A stretch of 64,000 bases of DNA from Chachezhania sediminis (GTDB lineage: Bacteria; Pseudomonadota; Alphaproteobacteria; Rhodobacterales; Rhodobacteraceae), in contig NZ_VOPH01000001.1 of the NCBI RefSeq assembly GCF_009765275.1, positions 930,001 to 994,000 of the forward strand, read 5' to 3'. The notes beneath the pieces are model-generated. The model ran no database searches and was not told where the DNA came from. It saw only the letters and a list, made by a program, of their open reading frames with translations. The stretch's first letter is position 1. Each line of letters begins with the position of its first letter. Of the stretch, positions 26,060 through 35,848 are shown one piece after another. A program made the position numbers and the translations under genes.

Positions 26060-27229
26060 ATGGCGACGGCATTGGTCATAGGAGGCGGCCCGGCGGGGCT
26101 GATGGCGGCAGAGGTGCTTTGCGAGGCGGGGATTTCGGTCACCGTGGCCGAACAGATGCCGACCATGGGGCGCAAACTGCTGATGGCCGGGAAATCCGGG
26201 CTGAATCTGACGAAGGCAGAGGCTTTCGAAACCTTCCTGCTGGCCTATGAGGACGCAGCCCCAGCGCTGCGCCCCGCGCTTGAGGCCTTTGGGCCGGAGG
26301 CGGTGCAGGACTGGGCGCGCGGGCTGGGCGAGACGCTCTTCACCGGCTCCACGGGCCGGGTCTTTCCGGTGGGGATGAAGGCCTCTCCGCTGCTGCGCGC
26401 CTGGCTGGGCCGGCTCTCCGGGCAGGGTGTCGTGCTGCGGACCCGCTGGCGATGGGAGGCGTTCACCAGCGCGGGATCCCGCTTTGCCACGCCGGACGGC
26501 CCGCGGGAGATCACGCCGGATGTCACCGTGCTGGCCCTGGGCGGCGCCAGCTGGCCTCGCCTGGGCTCCGACGGAGCCTGGGCCGGGGCGCTTGCCCCTT
26601 TAACGCCTTTCGCGCCCGCCAACTGCGGCTTCCGGCACACCTGGTCCGCCCACATGGAACCGCATTTCGGCGCACCGGTGAAGGCCGTGGCCCTGCGCAC
26701 AGGCCACCGCGAAACCCGCGGCGAATTCGTCCTGACCCGAGACGGGATCGAGGGCGGTGCGGTCTACACCCTTTCCCGTGTCCTGCGCGGGGGCGCGGCG
26801 CTGAGTCTGGACCTGGCGCCCGACCTGCAGGTGTCGGACATCGCCGCCCGGCTGGCCGCCGTGCGCAGGGGCGAAAGCCTGTCCAACCGGCTGCGCAAGG
26901 CACTGAAGCTGGACCCGGTCAAGCGCGCGTTGCTGAACGAACTGGGCCGCCCCCTGCCCGCGGACCCCGAAGGCCTGGCCGCCCGGGTCAAGGCCCTTTC
27001 GCTGCCCCTGACGGGACCTATGGACATGGCCCGGGCGATCTCCACCGCCGGGGGAGTGCCCTTCGACCGCTTGACGCCGGACCTCATGCTGCGCGACCGC
27101 CCCGGCACCTTCCTGGCCGGAGAGATGATCGACTGGGAGGCCCCCACGGGCGGCTACCTGCTGACCGCCTGCCTGGCGACGGGCCGCTGCGCGGGGCGGG
27201 CCGCGGCCACCTGGATTCAGCCGGGCTGA
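26060..27229 (+). CDS. HI0933-like (YhiN/BaiN-type) FAD-dependent flavoprotein
   Basis: A 389-residue NAD(P)/FAD-type oxidoreductase of the HI0933/TIGR03862 group. The N-terminal dinucleotide fold is clear (TALVIGGGPAGLMAAEVLCEAGISVTVAE). The family hallmark MGRKLLMAGKSGLNLTKAE follows at about residue 38, then VLALGGASWPRLGSDGAW near 160 and, near the C-terminus, TAGGVPFDRLTPDLMLRDRPGTFLAGEMIDWEAPTGGY, the second FAD site. Substrates in this family are mostly unknown; BaiN-type enzymes reduce bile-acid intermediates, which is not implied here. The ATG at 26060 starts just before the Rossmann strand; the open frame to 25979 adds unlikely residues. Confidence 0.88.
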   Translation: MATALVIGGGPAGLMAAEVLCEAGISVTVAEQMPTMGRKLLMAGKSGLNLTKAEAFETFLLAYEDAAPALRPALEAFGPEAVQDWARGLGETLFTGSTGRVFPVGMKASPLLRAWLGRLSGQGVVLRTRWRWEAFTSAGSRFATPDGPREITPDVTVLALGGASWPRLGSDGAWAGALAPLTPFAPANCGFRHTWSAHMEPHFGAPVKAVALRTGHRETRGEFVLTRDGIEGGAVYTLSRVLRGGAALSLDLAPDLQVSDIAARLAAVRRGESLSNRLRKALKLDPVKRALLNELGRPLPADPEGLAARVKALSLPLTGPMDMARAISTAGGVPFDRLTPDLMLRDRPGTFLAGEMIDWEAPTGGYLLTACLATGRCAGRAAATWIQPG

Positions 27230-27865
27230 GGAGGCAACAGGGCAGCCGTCCCGGCCGCAGGTGGGCCACCACAGGCCGCTGGTCGGCTTCTCGTCAGCGG
27301 CGTGCAGGCTTATGCGGAGCGCATTGCCAATGGCGCGTTCGAACAGACGGCGGATCAGGTGCTCGGTCGTTTCGTCGCCGGGCTGCAGCGAGGCCCCTTG
27401 GGTTTCGGTCGGGATCATCCCATCGAAGACCATCCGGGCAAGTGCCACAATCATCCTGTCCGCAATCTCGTTCCTGCCTATCTGGTCGGTCGCCAGCTCG
27501 GCGCGAGAGGGCCTGTGCGCCGAGACGCCCGCGCGCGCGAAATCCGCCGCGAGGCTGCGACAGCGATGTACGGTCTGATGAGAAGTGAGCCGAGGGTCAT
27601 ACGGCCGTTGCTGCAAGACCCTCGGCAATCGCGCTGCTGTAACTTTCCGTGTCGCGCTACAGCCGTCACAGTTAGTTGGAACAAAATTTCCGTCCAGAAA
27701 AGCCTGCACCGTTGTCCAAAAGCCAGCGCGCCGTCACAAGAAGGGCTCAGACAACCCGGGAACAGAGCGAAATCAAATCGGGAAAGTGCTAACAAAGTGC
27801 CAAACTCAACCGACGCAACAAGCGCAAATGCTGCCGTCGCAGGAATTTTCACATTGAAAGCAATA
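27230..27865. other. Unassigned region between flavoprotein gene and tRNA-Leu
   Basis: 636 bases. A minus-strand frame at about 27270-27580 reads IADRMIVALARMVFDGMIP...EHLIRRLFERAIGNALRISLH, which is protein-like (amphipathic helices) but has no clear start, ribosome site or recognised family, and it runs on as antisense of the flavoprotein gene. It may be a gene remnant. From about 27650 to 27865 the sequence is noticeably richer in A/T than its surroundings and holds no gene. Confidence 0.35.
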
Positions 27866-27949
27866 TGGTGCGGGTGAAGGGACTCGAACCCCCACGCCAA
27901 AGGCGCCAGAACCTAAATCTGGTGCGTCTACCAATTCCGCCACACCCGC
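27866..27949 (-). tRNA. tRNA-Leu, anticodon TAG
   Basis: The minus strand folds as a cloverleaf. The acceptor stem is GCGGGTG/CACCCGC, the D-arm contains GGAATTGGTAGAC, the anticodon stem is CCAGA/TCTGG around loop TTTAGGT (anticodon TAG at 27913-27915), and a long class II variable arm CGCCTTTGGCG is present. The T-arm is GTTCGAGTC. The discriminator is A and CCA is encoded at 27866-27868. The long variable arm together with the anticodon gives leucine. Confidence 0.95.
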
Positions 27950-28028
27950 ACGACCGCCTCGACCTTGGTCGCCTCGGTGCCGGACCAGATAGCAAAGCGC
28001 GCGCGGGTATGCGAGAGGAAAAGCCGCG

Positions 28029-29714
28029 TCACGCCCCCAACTGACGCAACACCTGCGGCAGCATTTCCGGCAGATCCTCGGCGATCAGTCCCGGTCCGAA
28101 GGCCCGCGCGCATTCGACATGCAGCCAGGCCCCGGCCTCGGCCGCCTCCATCGGCGCCAGCCCCCGGGCCATCAGCCCCGCGATCAGGCCCGCCAGCACG
28201 TCGCCCGCACCCGCCGTCGCGAGCCACGGCGCCGCGCGGTCATGGACCGCCGCATGGACCGCGACCTGCCCGTCCGGCGCGGCGATCACGGTATCGGGGC
28301 CCTTGAACAGCACCACGCACCCGGCCCGCGCCGCCGCGTCGCGCGTGGCATCGACCTTGGGATAGGCCGGCCCGCGCTCCGCGGGTGCCACAAACTTCGC
28401 ATGGATCTCCGGAAACAGGCGGGCGAACTCCCCGCCATGAGGCGTCAGCACGCATCGCGGATGCAGTGCCCCGAACAGCTCCCGATCCCCCGCAACCAGC
28501 GTCAACGCATCTGCATCCAGCACCACACCGTAGGGTGCGTGGTCCCCACGCACCGCCGTGTCCACCAGATCCGCCTCGCGCGATCCCGTCCCCAGACCAG
28601 GCCCCAGGCACAGCGCCGTGATCCGCCGGTCGCCCAGAACATCGGCCAGAGCCGCCGCATCGCGGACCGGCTTCTGCATGATGGCCGTAACCTGTGCCGC
28701 CACCTCCTGCATCGCCGCGGGCGGCACGCCCAGCGTCACCAACCCCGCACCGACGCGAAGCGCCGCCCGCGCCGCCAGCCGCGCGGCCCCGGTGCGCCCC
28801 GGCCCGCCCGACAGGACCAGCGCATGGCCATGGGAAAACTTGTGCGATGCTGCCGTCTTGTCCAACTGCGCCTTGCGTGGCGCGCCGACCAGCCGGCAAA
28901 CGCCAGAACCGTTCGGGTTTCGAACCTCGGCAGGCAGCCTGGCCAGTGCTTCGTCCAATCCGATGTCCGCAACAACAACGTCCCCGCACCCAGCCGCGCC
29001 ACCATAAGGCAAGCATTCGTCTGCCATGTAGTGACCGATCTTGGCACGGTGGAACGTCACTGTCAGATGTGCGGGAAATCCTCCAAAATTTCTGCCGCTG
29101 TCGCTGTCCATTCCGCTCGGGACATCGATGGCCACGAATTTGTCACTCCGCCGATGCGGGTTGTTGCCCCGGATCGCATCCGGCATGAAGGTATGAAACA
29201 GCGTCTCGAAATCGTCGCCAGACAGCGGCCGCGTCAGCCCGGTTCCGAACAAGGCGTCGACGATCACGAACTGATCCGCCTCGTTGCCGCAATAGAACGC
29301 GCGGATGTCACCGACATCCCAGGTTCTCACCTCTCCCATCGCCAACCATCGCTGGCAGTTCGCCTGCGCATCCGGCGGCAGCTTTTCCGGATCCCCCAGC
29401 AGGAACACGTCGACCCGCCAGCCCCGCTCCCGCAGCAGTCGCGCCACGACGAACCCGTCGCCGCCGTTGTTCCCGGGCCCGCACAGCACAAGCGCCCGCC
29501 TCCCCCCTTCTTCTCTTTCCAAATACTCCGGGGAGCGCGAGGGGCCGGCCCCTCGCTCCGACTTCGCCCCGTCCAGTTCCGGCCAGGTCTCGAAGATCGC
29601 CGCCACGACGCCCTGCCCGGCCCGCTCCATCAGCTCCAGCCCGGTCACCGCGCCGCTCTCGATGGCGGCCCGTTCCAGCGCCCGCATCTCCGACGCTTTC
29701 AGCAGTTCAGTCAT
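28029..29714 (-). CDS. nnrDE: Bifunctional NAD(P)H-hydrate epimerase / ADP-dependent NAD(P)H-hydrate dehydratase
   Basis: Repairs hydrated NAD(P)H. The N-terminal epimerase domain has LELMERAGQGV and CGPGNNGGDGFVVARLLRERGW; the C-terminal dehydratase has the signatures LSGGPGRTGAARLAARAALRVGAGLVT, LTPHGGEFARLFP and ATAGAGDVLAGLIAGLMARG. The 561 residues are longer than usual because residues about 51-70 (SERGAGPSRSPEYLEREEG) form an insert just before the first glycine-rich loop. That insert is encoded by a repeat element (29507-29556). The reading frame is kept, and the fold may tolerate it as a surface loop. The ATG at 29714 starts MTELLKASEM, the usual N-terminus. It lies upstream of tRNA-Leu and divergent from glnB. 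Confidence 0.93.
   Translation of the reverse strand: MTELLKASEMRALERAAIESGAVTGLELMERAGQGVVAAIFETWPELDGAKSERGAGPSRSPEYLEREEGGRRALVLCGPGNNGGDGFVVARLLRERGWRVDVFLLGDPEKLPPDAQANCQRWLAMGEVRTWDVGDIRAFYCGNEADQFVIVDALFGTGLTRPLSGDDFETLFHTFMPDAIRGNNPHRRSDKFVAIDVPSGMDSDSGRNFGGFPAHLTVTFHRAKIGHYMADECLPYGGAAGCGDVVVADIGLDEALARLPAEVRNPNGSGVCRLVGAPRKAQLDKTAASHKFSHGHALVLSGGPGRTGAARLAARAALRVGAGLVTLGVPPAAMQEVAAQVTAIMQKPVRDAAALADVLGDRRITALCLGPGLGTGSREADLVDTAVRGDHAPYGVVLDADALTLVAGDRELFGALHPRCVLTPHGGEFARLFPEIHAKFVAPAERGPAYPKVDATRDAAARAGCVVLFKGPDTVIAAPDGQVAVHAAVHDRAAPWLATAGAGDVLAGLIAGLMARGLAPMEAAEAGAWLHVECARAFGPGLIAEDLPEMLPQVLRQLGA
29507..29556 (-). repeat. Palindromic repeat element inserted in frame in nnrDE
   Basis: On the plus strand it reads CTTCTTCTCTTTCCAAATAC..., then a perfect 20-base palindrome at 29537-29556. 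A related copy (CTTCTTC..TCCAAATAC, then GC hairpins) is intergenic at 54094-54162. Inside nnrDE it encodes about 17-20 extra residues. Confidence 0.65.
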
Positions 29715-29747
29715 TTCTTGCCCATTTCCATGCGGATTCATTTCTGA

Positions 29748-30227
<480 letters not shown>

Positions 30228-30269
30228 AACACCGTGAATGCCCACAACTAATCGAGAGGACCTGGGTTT

Positions 30270-31676
30270 ATGAGCATCAAAGACGTTGTCGACCTGATCA
30301 GGGACGAAGAGGTCGAATATGTCGATCTGCGCTTCACCGATCCGCGCGGCAAGCTGCAGCACGTCACCCTCATGTCGCACATGGTGGACGAGGACTTCCT
30401 GGAAGAAGGCTTCATGTTCGACGGCTCCTCGATCGCCGGCTGGAAGTCGATCGAAGCATCCGACATGAAACTGATGATGGATCTCGAAAGCGGCTACATC
30501 GATCCGTTCTATGCCGAAAAGACGCTCTGCCTGCACTGCTCGGTCGTGGAACCGGACACCGGCGAAGCCTACGAACGTGACCCGCGCTCGATCGCGGCCA
30601 AGGCCGAGGCCTATCTCGTGTCCTCGGGCATCGGCGACAGCGCCTTCTTCGGCCCCGAAGCCGAATTCTTCATCTTCGACGACGTCCGCTTCCAGGTCTC
30701 GATCAACAAGGTGTCCTACGAAGTCGATGCCATCGACGCCTCGTGGAACTCGGGCACCGAGTACGAGATGGGCAACATGGGCCATCGTCCGGGCGTCAAG
30801 GGCGGCTATTTCCCGGTCAACCCGACCGACTCGGCGCAGGACATGCGTTCGGAAATGCTGTCGACCATGAAGAAGATCGGCATGAAGGTCGACAAGCACC
30901 ACCACGAGGTGGCGTCGTGCCAGCACGAGCTGGGTCTGATCTTCGGCACGCTGACCAAGCAGGCCGACGAGATCCAGAAGTACAAGTACATCATCCAGAA
31001 CGTGGCCCATTCCTACGGCAAGACGGCGACCTTCATGCCGAAGCCGATCGCGGGCGACAACGGCACCGGCATGCACTGCAACATGTCGATCTGGAAGGAC
31101 GGCAAGCCGCTCTTCGCAGGCGACAAGTATGCCGATCTGTCGGACGAGGCGCTGTGGTTCATCGGCGGCATCCTGAAGCATGCCAAGACCCTGAACGCCT
31201 TCACCAACCCGGGCACCAACTCGTACAAGCGCCTGATCCCGGGCTTCGAAGCCCCCGTGCTGCGCGCCTATTCGGCACGCAACCGTTCGGGCTGCATCCG
31301 GATCCCGTGGACCGAAAGCCCGAAAGCCAAGCGCGTCGAAGCCCGCTTCCCCGATCCGTCGGCGAACCCGTACCTGTGCTTTGCAGCCCTGCTGATGGCC
31401 GGTCTGGACGGGATCACCAACAAGATCGATCCGGGCGAAGCCATGGACAAGAACCTCTACGACCTGCCCGCGGAAGAGCTGGCCGGCATCCCGACCGTCT
31501 GCGGCTCGCTGCGTGAAGCGATCGAATGCCTGGAAGCCGATCACGAGTTCCTGCTGCAGGGCGACGTGTTCACCAAGGACCAGATCGCCGGCTACATCGA
31601 GCTGAAGATGGAAGAGATCGAGGCTTACGAGCACACGCCGCACCCGGTAGAATACCAGATGTACTACAGCTGCTGA
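30270..31676 (+). CDS. glnA: Glutamine synthetase type I
   Basis: Makes glutamine from glutamate, ammonium and ATP. The 468-residue subunit has the GSI signatures: [14 protein letters not shown] near residue 50, [23 protein letters not shown] with the metal-binding His, and the [10 protein letters not shown] segment. The adenylylation site Tyr lies in [12 protein letters not shown] near residue 397, so GlnE control is expected. Length is standard. It follows glnB by 42 bases with GAGAGGA upstream and ends in a strong terminator at 31701-31724. Confidence 0.98.
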   Translation: MSIKDVVDLIRDEEVEYVDLRFTDPRGKLQHVTLMSHMVDEDFLEEGFMFDGSSIAGWKSIEASDMKLMMDLESGYIDPFYAEKTLCLHCSVVEPDTGEAYERDPRSIAAKAEAYLVSSGIGDSAFFGPEAEFFIFDDVRFQVSINKVSYEVDAIDASWNSGTEYEMGNMGHRPGVKGGYFPVNPTDSAQDMRSEMLSTMKKIGMKVDKHHHEVASCQHELGLIFGTLTKQADEIQKYKYIIQNVAHSYGKTATFMPKPIAGDNGTGMHCNMSIWKDGKPLFAGDKYADLSDEALWFIGGILKHAKTLNAFTNPGTNSYKRLIPGFEAPVLRAYSARNRSGCIRIPWTESPKAKRVEARFPDPSANPYLCFAALLMAGLDGITNKIDPGEAMDKNLYDLPAEELAGIPTVCGSLREAIECLEADHEFLLQGDVFTKDQIAGYIELKMEEIEAYEHTPHPVEYQMYYSC

Positions 31677-31700
31677 TCGGTCTTCCGATCCGACGGTATC

Positions 31701-31724
31701 AGGGGCGCCCTTCGGGGCGCCCCT
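31701..31724 (+). terminator. Rho-independent terminator of glnBA
   Basis: Perfect ten-base stem AGGGGCGCCC/GGGCGCCCCT with a TTCG tetraloop, followed by TTGCGTT. It lies 24 bases after the glnA stop. Confidence 0.9.
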
Positions 31725-32125
31725 TTGCGTTGGGGACCGGCCCTTCGCCCACACTTGCACCCGCTGCGCCGGGGGTCCGCCTTCAAGGTGGTCACGGTCT
31801 CTGGCACGGAACGCCGAGGGGGGCCGCGCGCGCGACCCGTCTCTGCCCCCTCACCGCCTCTCACCGCCTCCCGACGTGATCCTGCGCGTGCCCCGGCAAG
31901 GCCATCGCGTGTGCGTCCCGCACCCGCATCGCGCCCGAAGGCGATCGGCCGATCCTGAAAGGATCCGCCGGGGCGGGCGGGCCGCCGACGGGCGGGGTCC
32001 CGGCACCGGCCACAAGAGCGACACCGGCCGGTTCAAGGCCCGCCACGGGTGTTTCACCCCGGGGTCTGGAAACCCGCCTTGGCGCAAAACGGGTTTCGAC
32101 TGTACGCTGTCCCTGCCCCTTTCCC
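31725..32125. other. Intergenic region after glnA
   Basis: 401 bases of GC-rich sequence with no gene I can support; a ten-base CTCACCGCCT string is repeated in tandem near 31851-31870. The promoter of the lytic transglycosylase gene should lie in the right part. Confidence 0.4.
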
Positions 32126-33019
32126 ATGCAAAGGCCCACGGACATGCTGCACAGCCCCTTGCCTGCCCCGTCTTGCCGCTCGGCTTCTTCCCGAACGGCT
32201 TCGCCCCTGTCCCGCTGGCGAAAGGGCCTGGGCTCTGCACTCCTCGCCCTCGGTCTCTCGGCGTTGGCCCTGCCCGCCCTGGCGGCCACCTGCGGCAATA
32301 CCGGGGCCGGGTTCGACGCCTGGAAACAGCAGTTCGCGCAGGAAGCGAAACAAGCCGGTATCGGCCCCCGCGGATTGCAGGCCCTGGCCGGGACCTCCTA
32401 TTCGTCGTCGACCATCGCGGCCGACCGCGGGCAGAAAAGCTTCAAGTACAGTCTCGACAAGTTCATGCAGGTCCGCGGCGCCGACGTGATCGCGGCGCAG
32501 GGCAAGAAACGCAAGGCCCAGGCCCAAGCCTTTTACGACAGCCTGGAACGCGTCTATGGCGTGCCGGCGGGCGTCCTGATCTCGATCCACGGAATGGAAA
32601 CCGGCTTCGGCCGCTTTACCGGCGACACGCCCGTCGTGTCGGCCATCGTGACGCTGACCTACGATTGCCGCCGGTCCGATTTCTTCCGACCGCATGCGCT
32701 GGCCGCGCTGAAGATGGTCGACCTGGGCATGATCACCACCGGCACGCTGGGCGCGAAACATGGCGAACTGGGTCAGACCCAATTCCTGCCCGGCAACGCG
32801 CTGACCTACGGGGTCGATGCCAATGGCGACGGCAAGATCGACTTCTACGACATCTCGGACGCGCTGGCCTCGACCGCCAACTACCTGCGCCAGAAGGGCT
32901 GGAAGCCCGGCCAGGGTTATCAGCCCGGACAGCCGAACTTTGCCGTGATCGCCACCTGGAATGCTGCCACCGTCTATCAGCAGGCCATCGCCATCATCGC
33001 CGCCCGGATCGACGGTTAG
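32126..33019 (+). CDS. Lytic murein transglycosylase (MltB-like)
   Basis: Periplasmic enzyme cleaving peptidoglycan with 1,6-anhydro product. The 297-residue precursor has an unusually long N-terminal region (about 35 residues, Ser/Pro/Arg-rich) before a hydrophobic export segment LGSALLALGLSALALPALAA; using the ATG at 32144 would shorten it. The catalytic domain has VYGVPAGVLISIHGMETGFGRFTGDTP with Glu in HGMETGFG as catalytic acid, followed by GELGQTQFLPGNALTYGVDANGDGKIDFYDISDALASTANYL, the SLT_2/MltB signature. No peptidoglycan-binding domain is present. It stands alone between glnA and the di-heme protein. Confidence 0.87.
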   Translation: MQRPTDMLHSPLPAPSCRSASSRTASPLSRWRKGLGSALLALGLSALALPALAATCGNTGAGFDAWKQQFAQEAKQAGIGPRGLQALAGTSYSSSTIAADRGQKSFKYSLDKFMQVRGADVIAAQGKKRKAQAQAFYDSLERVYGVPAGVLISIHGMETGFGRFTGDTPVVSAIVTLTYDCRRSDFFRPHALAALKMVDLGMITTGTLGAKHGELGQTQFLPGNALTYGVDANGDGKIDFYDISDALASTANYLRQKGWKPGQGYQPGQPNFAVIATWNAATVYQQAIAIIAARIDG

Positions 33020-33285
33020 GGTCAGGATCCATTGATCCTGCACCGCCGGGCGGGCCCACCAGCGCCATCCACCTGCCGTGCCGTGCAGTGCCGCGGGCTC
33101 CCGGGCTGCTATCCCTTATGGAAAGCTCCTGCCCCCGCGCTGGATCCTGCGCTGGCGGGCCGGGTGCGGTGCGGCAAAGCCGACCAAAACCGTCGGAATG
33201 CCTCGACTCTCCCCGCCCGATCTTGCGATAGATACCGGGCCCGGCCCTCCCGCGCAGTGTTCCCTTGCCGACACGGACGCCTGTC

Positions 33286-34836
33286 ATGTCTTCTTTCCGC
33301 TCCCGCCTTCTGATTTCCACCCTTCTGCTGGGCTCTGCCACGGCGCTGGCAGCGCAAGAGCTGGGTGACCCCCACCTGACCGTCGTCCCCCGGACCGGGG
33401 CCGAGGCGCAGCGGATCGCAAAGGTGATCGCCCCCACCCAGGACTTCTCGAAGCCCGAGACGTTCGAACAGAACCCTGCCGGCGCCGCCTCTGTCGAGGT
33501 GCGCGCCACGCGCGATGCGTTCTCGCAGCCCTCCGCCAACATGGATTTCGAGCGGGAACTGGACTTCAAGGTCGGCAACGGCCTCTTCAAGAAACTCTGG
33601 GTCTCTGCGCCCTCCTCCACCCGGGCGTCGGACGGTCTGGGTCCGCTCTACAACGCGCGGGCCTGCCAGCGTTGCCACCTGAAGGACGGCCGCGGCCATC
33701 CGCCCGAAGGCCCCGACGACAACGCCGTGTCTATGTTCCTGCGGATCTCGGTCCCCGGCGGGCCCGAGGACGGCGTCGCCGAAATCGAAGACTGGATCGC
33801 CACCGCGCCCGATCCGCACTATGGCAGCCAGCTTCAGGACTTCTCGCTTCCCGGGATCCCGGCCGAATACCGGCTGGACATCACCTATGAAGAGGTCGAG
33901 GTGCCGCTGTCCGACGGCGAAACCGCGACGCTGCTGAAGCCCACCTATGCCGCCGCCGATCTGGGCTATGGCCCCTTGGGCGACGGTGCGATGCTCAGCC
34001 CCCGGATCGCCCCGCAGATGATCGGCCTGGGCCTGGTCGAGGCAATCCCGGCCGCCGACATCCTGGCCAATGCCGATCCGGACGATGCGAATGGCGACGG
34101 CATTTCCGGCCGGCCCAACATCGTGATCTCGCGAGAGTTCGAACAGCCGATGCTGGGCCGCTTCGGCCTGAAGGCCGGGGCGCCGACGATCAAGGAACAG
34201 TCGGCCGCGGCCTTTTCCGGCGATATCGGCATTTCCAACGTGCTGTTCCCCGACCCGTGGGGCGAATGCTCCGATGGCGAAGTCGCCTGCCGCCAGGCGC
34301 CGCACGGTCAGGGCACCGGCGCAACCGACGCGTCCGAAATCGACGAAGCGCTGGAAATCGACGTGCCCGGGCTGGACCTCGTCACCTTCTACAGCCGGAA
34401 CCTGGGCGTGCCGCAGCGGACCGGCATCGACGACGCCGAGGTCTTGCGCGGAAAGAAGATGTTCTATTCCGTCGGGTGCATCGCGTGCCACACGCCGAAA
34501 TTCGTGACCGCCCGGCTAGAGGACCAGCCGGAACAAAGCTTCCAGCTGATCTGGCCCTATTCCGACTTCCTGCTGCACGACATGGGTGCAGGACTGGCCG
34601 ACAATCGGCCCGAAGGCCGCGCGACGGGCACGGAATGGCGGACCGCGCCGCTGTGGGGCATCGGCATGACAGAAGCCGTCAGCGGCCACACAAGGTTCCT
34701 GCACGACGGACGCGCCCGGAACCTGCTGGAGGCGATCCTGTGGCATGGAGGCGAAGCGGAACCGGCCCGGAATGCGGTCGTGGCCATGCCGAAAGAAGAC
34801 CGCGACGCCTTGCTGGCCTTCCTGAACAACCTGTAA
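33286..34836 (+). CDS. Di-heme DUF1111 family protein (putative periplasmic oxidoreductase)
   Basis: A 516-residue exported protein with signal peptide SSFRSRLLISTLLLGSATALAAQ. Two c-type heme sites are visible: C127-C130-H131 (ACQRCH) and C398-C401-H402 (GCIACH). GIGMTEAVSGHTRFLHDGRARNLLEAILWHGGEAEPARN near the C-terminus is characteristic of the family. In many genomes DUF1111 proteins are encoded with imelysin-type iron proteins; no such neighbour is seen here. The ATG at 33286 is chosen because the hydrophobic signal core starts directly after it. The next gene, glk, follows after 43 bases but is functionally unrelated as far as known. Confidence 0.87.
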   Translation: MSSFRSRLLISTLLLGSATALAAQELGDPHLTVVPRTGAEAQRIAKVIAPTQDFSKPETFEQNPAGAASVEVRATRDAFSQPSANMDFERELDFKVGNGLFKKLWVSAPSSTRASDGLGPLYNARACQRCHLKDGRGHPPEGPDDNAVSMFLRISVPGGPEDGVAEIEDWIATAPDPHYGSQLQDFSLPGIPAEYRLDITYEEVEVPLSDGETATLLKPTYAAADLGYGPLGDGAMLSPRIAPQMIGLGLVEAIPAADILANADPDDANGDGISGRPNIVISREFEQPMLGRFGLKAGAPTIKEQSAAAFSGDIGISNVLFPDPWGECSDGEVACRQAPHGQGTGATDASEIDEALEIDVPGLDLVTFYSRNLGVPQRTGIDDAEVLRGKKMFYSVGCIACHTPKFVTARLEDQPEQSFQLIWPYSDFLLHDMGAGLADNRPEGRATGTEWRTAPLWGIGMTEAVSGHTRFLHDGRARNLLEAILWHGGEAEPARNAVVAMPKEDRDALLAFLNNL

Positions 34837-34879
34837 GCCGGTATCAGGCGCGCAAGAACCGCCCGGATCGGAGACAGGC

Positions 34880-35845
34880 ATGACCACGACGACAGATCCC
34901 TTTCTTCTGTGCGACATGGGCGGCACCAATTGCCGACTGGCGCTGTCGGTCGGGGGCGGTGCGCCGCAGGGGATACGGTCCTTTCGGAACGACGATTTCG
35001 ACAGCGGCTATGCCGTGATCGACGCCTATCTGGACGGGATCGGCCGACCGGCACTTGGCGGCGTGACGTTGGCCATGGCCGGCCCCGTGATCGCCGACGG
35101 GATCCGCCTGACCAACCGCGACTGGAAGATCACCCATTCCGGCATGGCCAAGGTCCTGTCCGCGGACTTTGACGGCCCCGTCGTCTTCATCAACGACCTG
35201 ATGGCGCTTGGCTATGCCACCTGCGCCGTGACCGAGGCCCAGTGCCGCCCGCTGCATCCCGGATCCGGCATCGCGTCCAACGGGCAAAGCTTCGTCCTGG
35301 CCTGCGGCACCGGCATCAACGGCAGCATGGCCGTCCGTCTGGGCCCCCACATCACCGCCGCCGAATGCGACCTGGGCCATATAACCGTCCCCGGCCCAAT
35401 GCTGGCAAAGCTGGCAGTGGAAACGCAGGGCCGGTTCGATCCGGCATCCTGTATCGAGGAAGTGCTGTCGGGCCGCGGCGTGGCCCAGCTCTGCTCCCTG
35501 ATTGCAGGGGAACAGACCGCCCTGACACCGCCCCAGATCGTGGCCCGCGCCGTGGCTCCGGGCACCGAAACCGACGATCCCGCCGCGCGCACCGTGGCGC
35601 TGCAGGCGGAACTGGCAGCGTGGTTCATCCACAGCCTGACCTTCGCCTATCGCCCGGCGGACGGGTTCTACCTTGGCGGTTCGGTCTTTCGGGCGCTGCT
35701 CGACTCGGCCGCGGGGCCCGGGCTGATCGCAACCTACGACGCCCTGTCGTCGCGGCCCTTCACAGATCATCCGGCCCTGCACCTGATCACCGACGATCTG
35801 GCGCCGCTGTCTGGCCTGTCGCTGCTGTCGACGCAGGTCCGCTAG
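34880..35845 (+). CDS. glk: Glucokinase
   Basis: Phosphorylates glucose with ATP. The 321-residue protein is of the bacterial Glk type: ATP-binding LLCDMGGTNCRLALS at the N-terminus, VTLAMAGPVIADGIRLTNRDWKI and FINDLMALGYA with the catalytic Asp (FIND), then VLACGTGINGSM and a zinc-free C-terminus. LTFAYRPADGFYLGGSVFRALL near residue 255 fits the second phosphate motif. It converges on the methyltransferase gene with only three bases between the two stop codons. Confidence 0.92.
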   Translation: MTTTTDPFLLCDMGGTNCRLALSVGGGAPQGIRSFRNDDFDSGYAVIDAYLDGIGRPALGGVTLAMAGPVIADGIRLTNRDWKITHSGMAKVLSADFDGPVVFINDLMALGYATCAVTEAQCRPLHPGSGIASNGQSFVLACGTGINGSMAVRLGPHITAAECDLGHITVPGPMLAKLAVETQGRFDPASCIEEVLSGRGVAQLCSLIAGEQTALTPPQIVARAVAPGTETDDPAARTVALQAELAAWFIHSLTFAYRPADGFYLGGSVFRALLDSAAGPGLIATYDALSSRPFTDHPALHLITDDLAPLSGLSLLSTQVR

Positions 35846-35848
35846 GCG

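Noticed and set aside
25641-26072. Minus-strand frame opposite the IS remnant
   Set aside because: Partly antisense to the transposase fragment; no recognisable motif.
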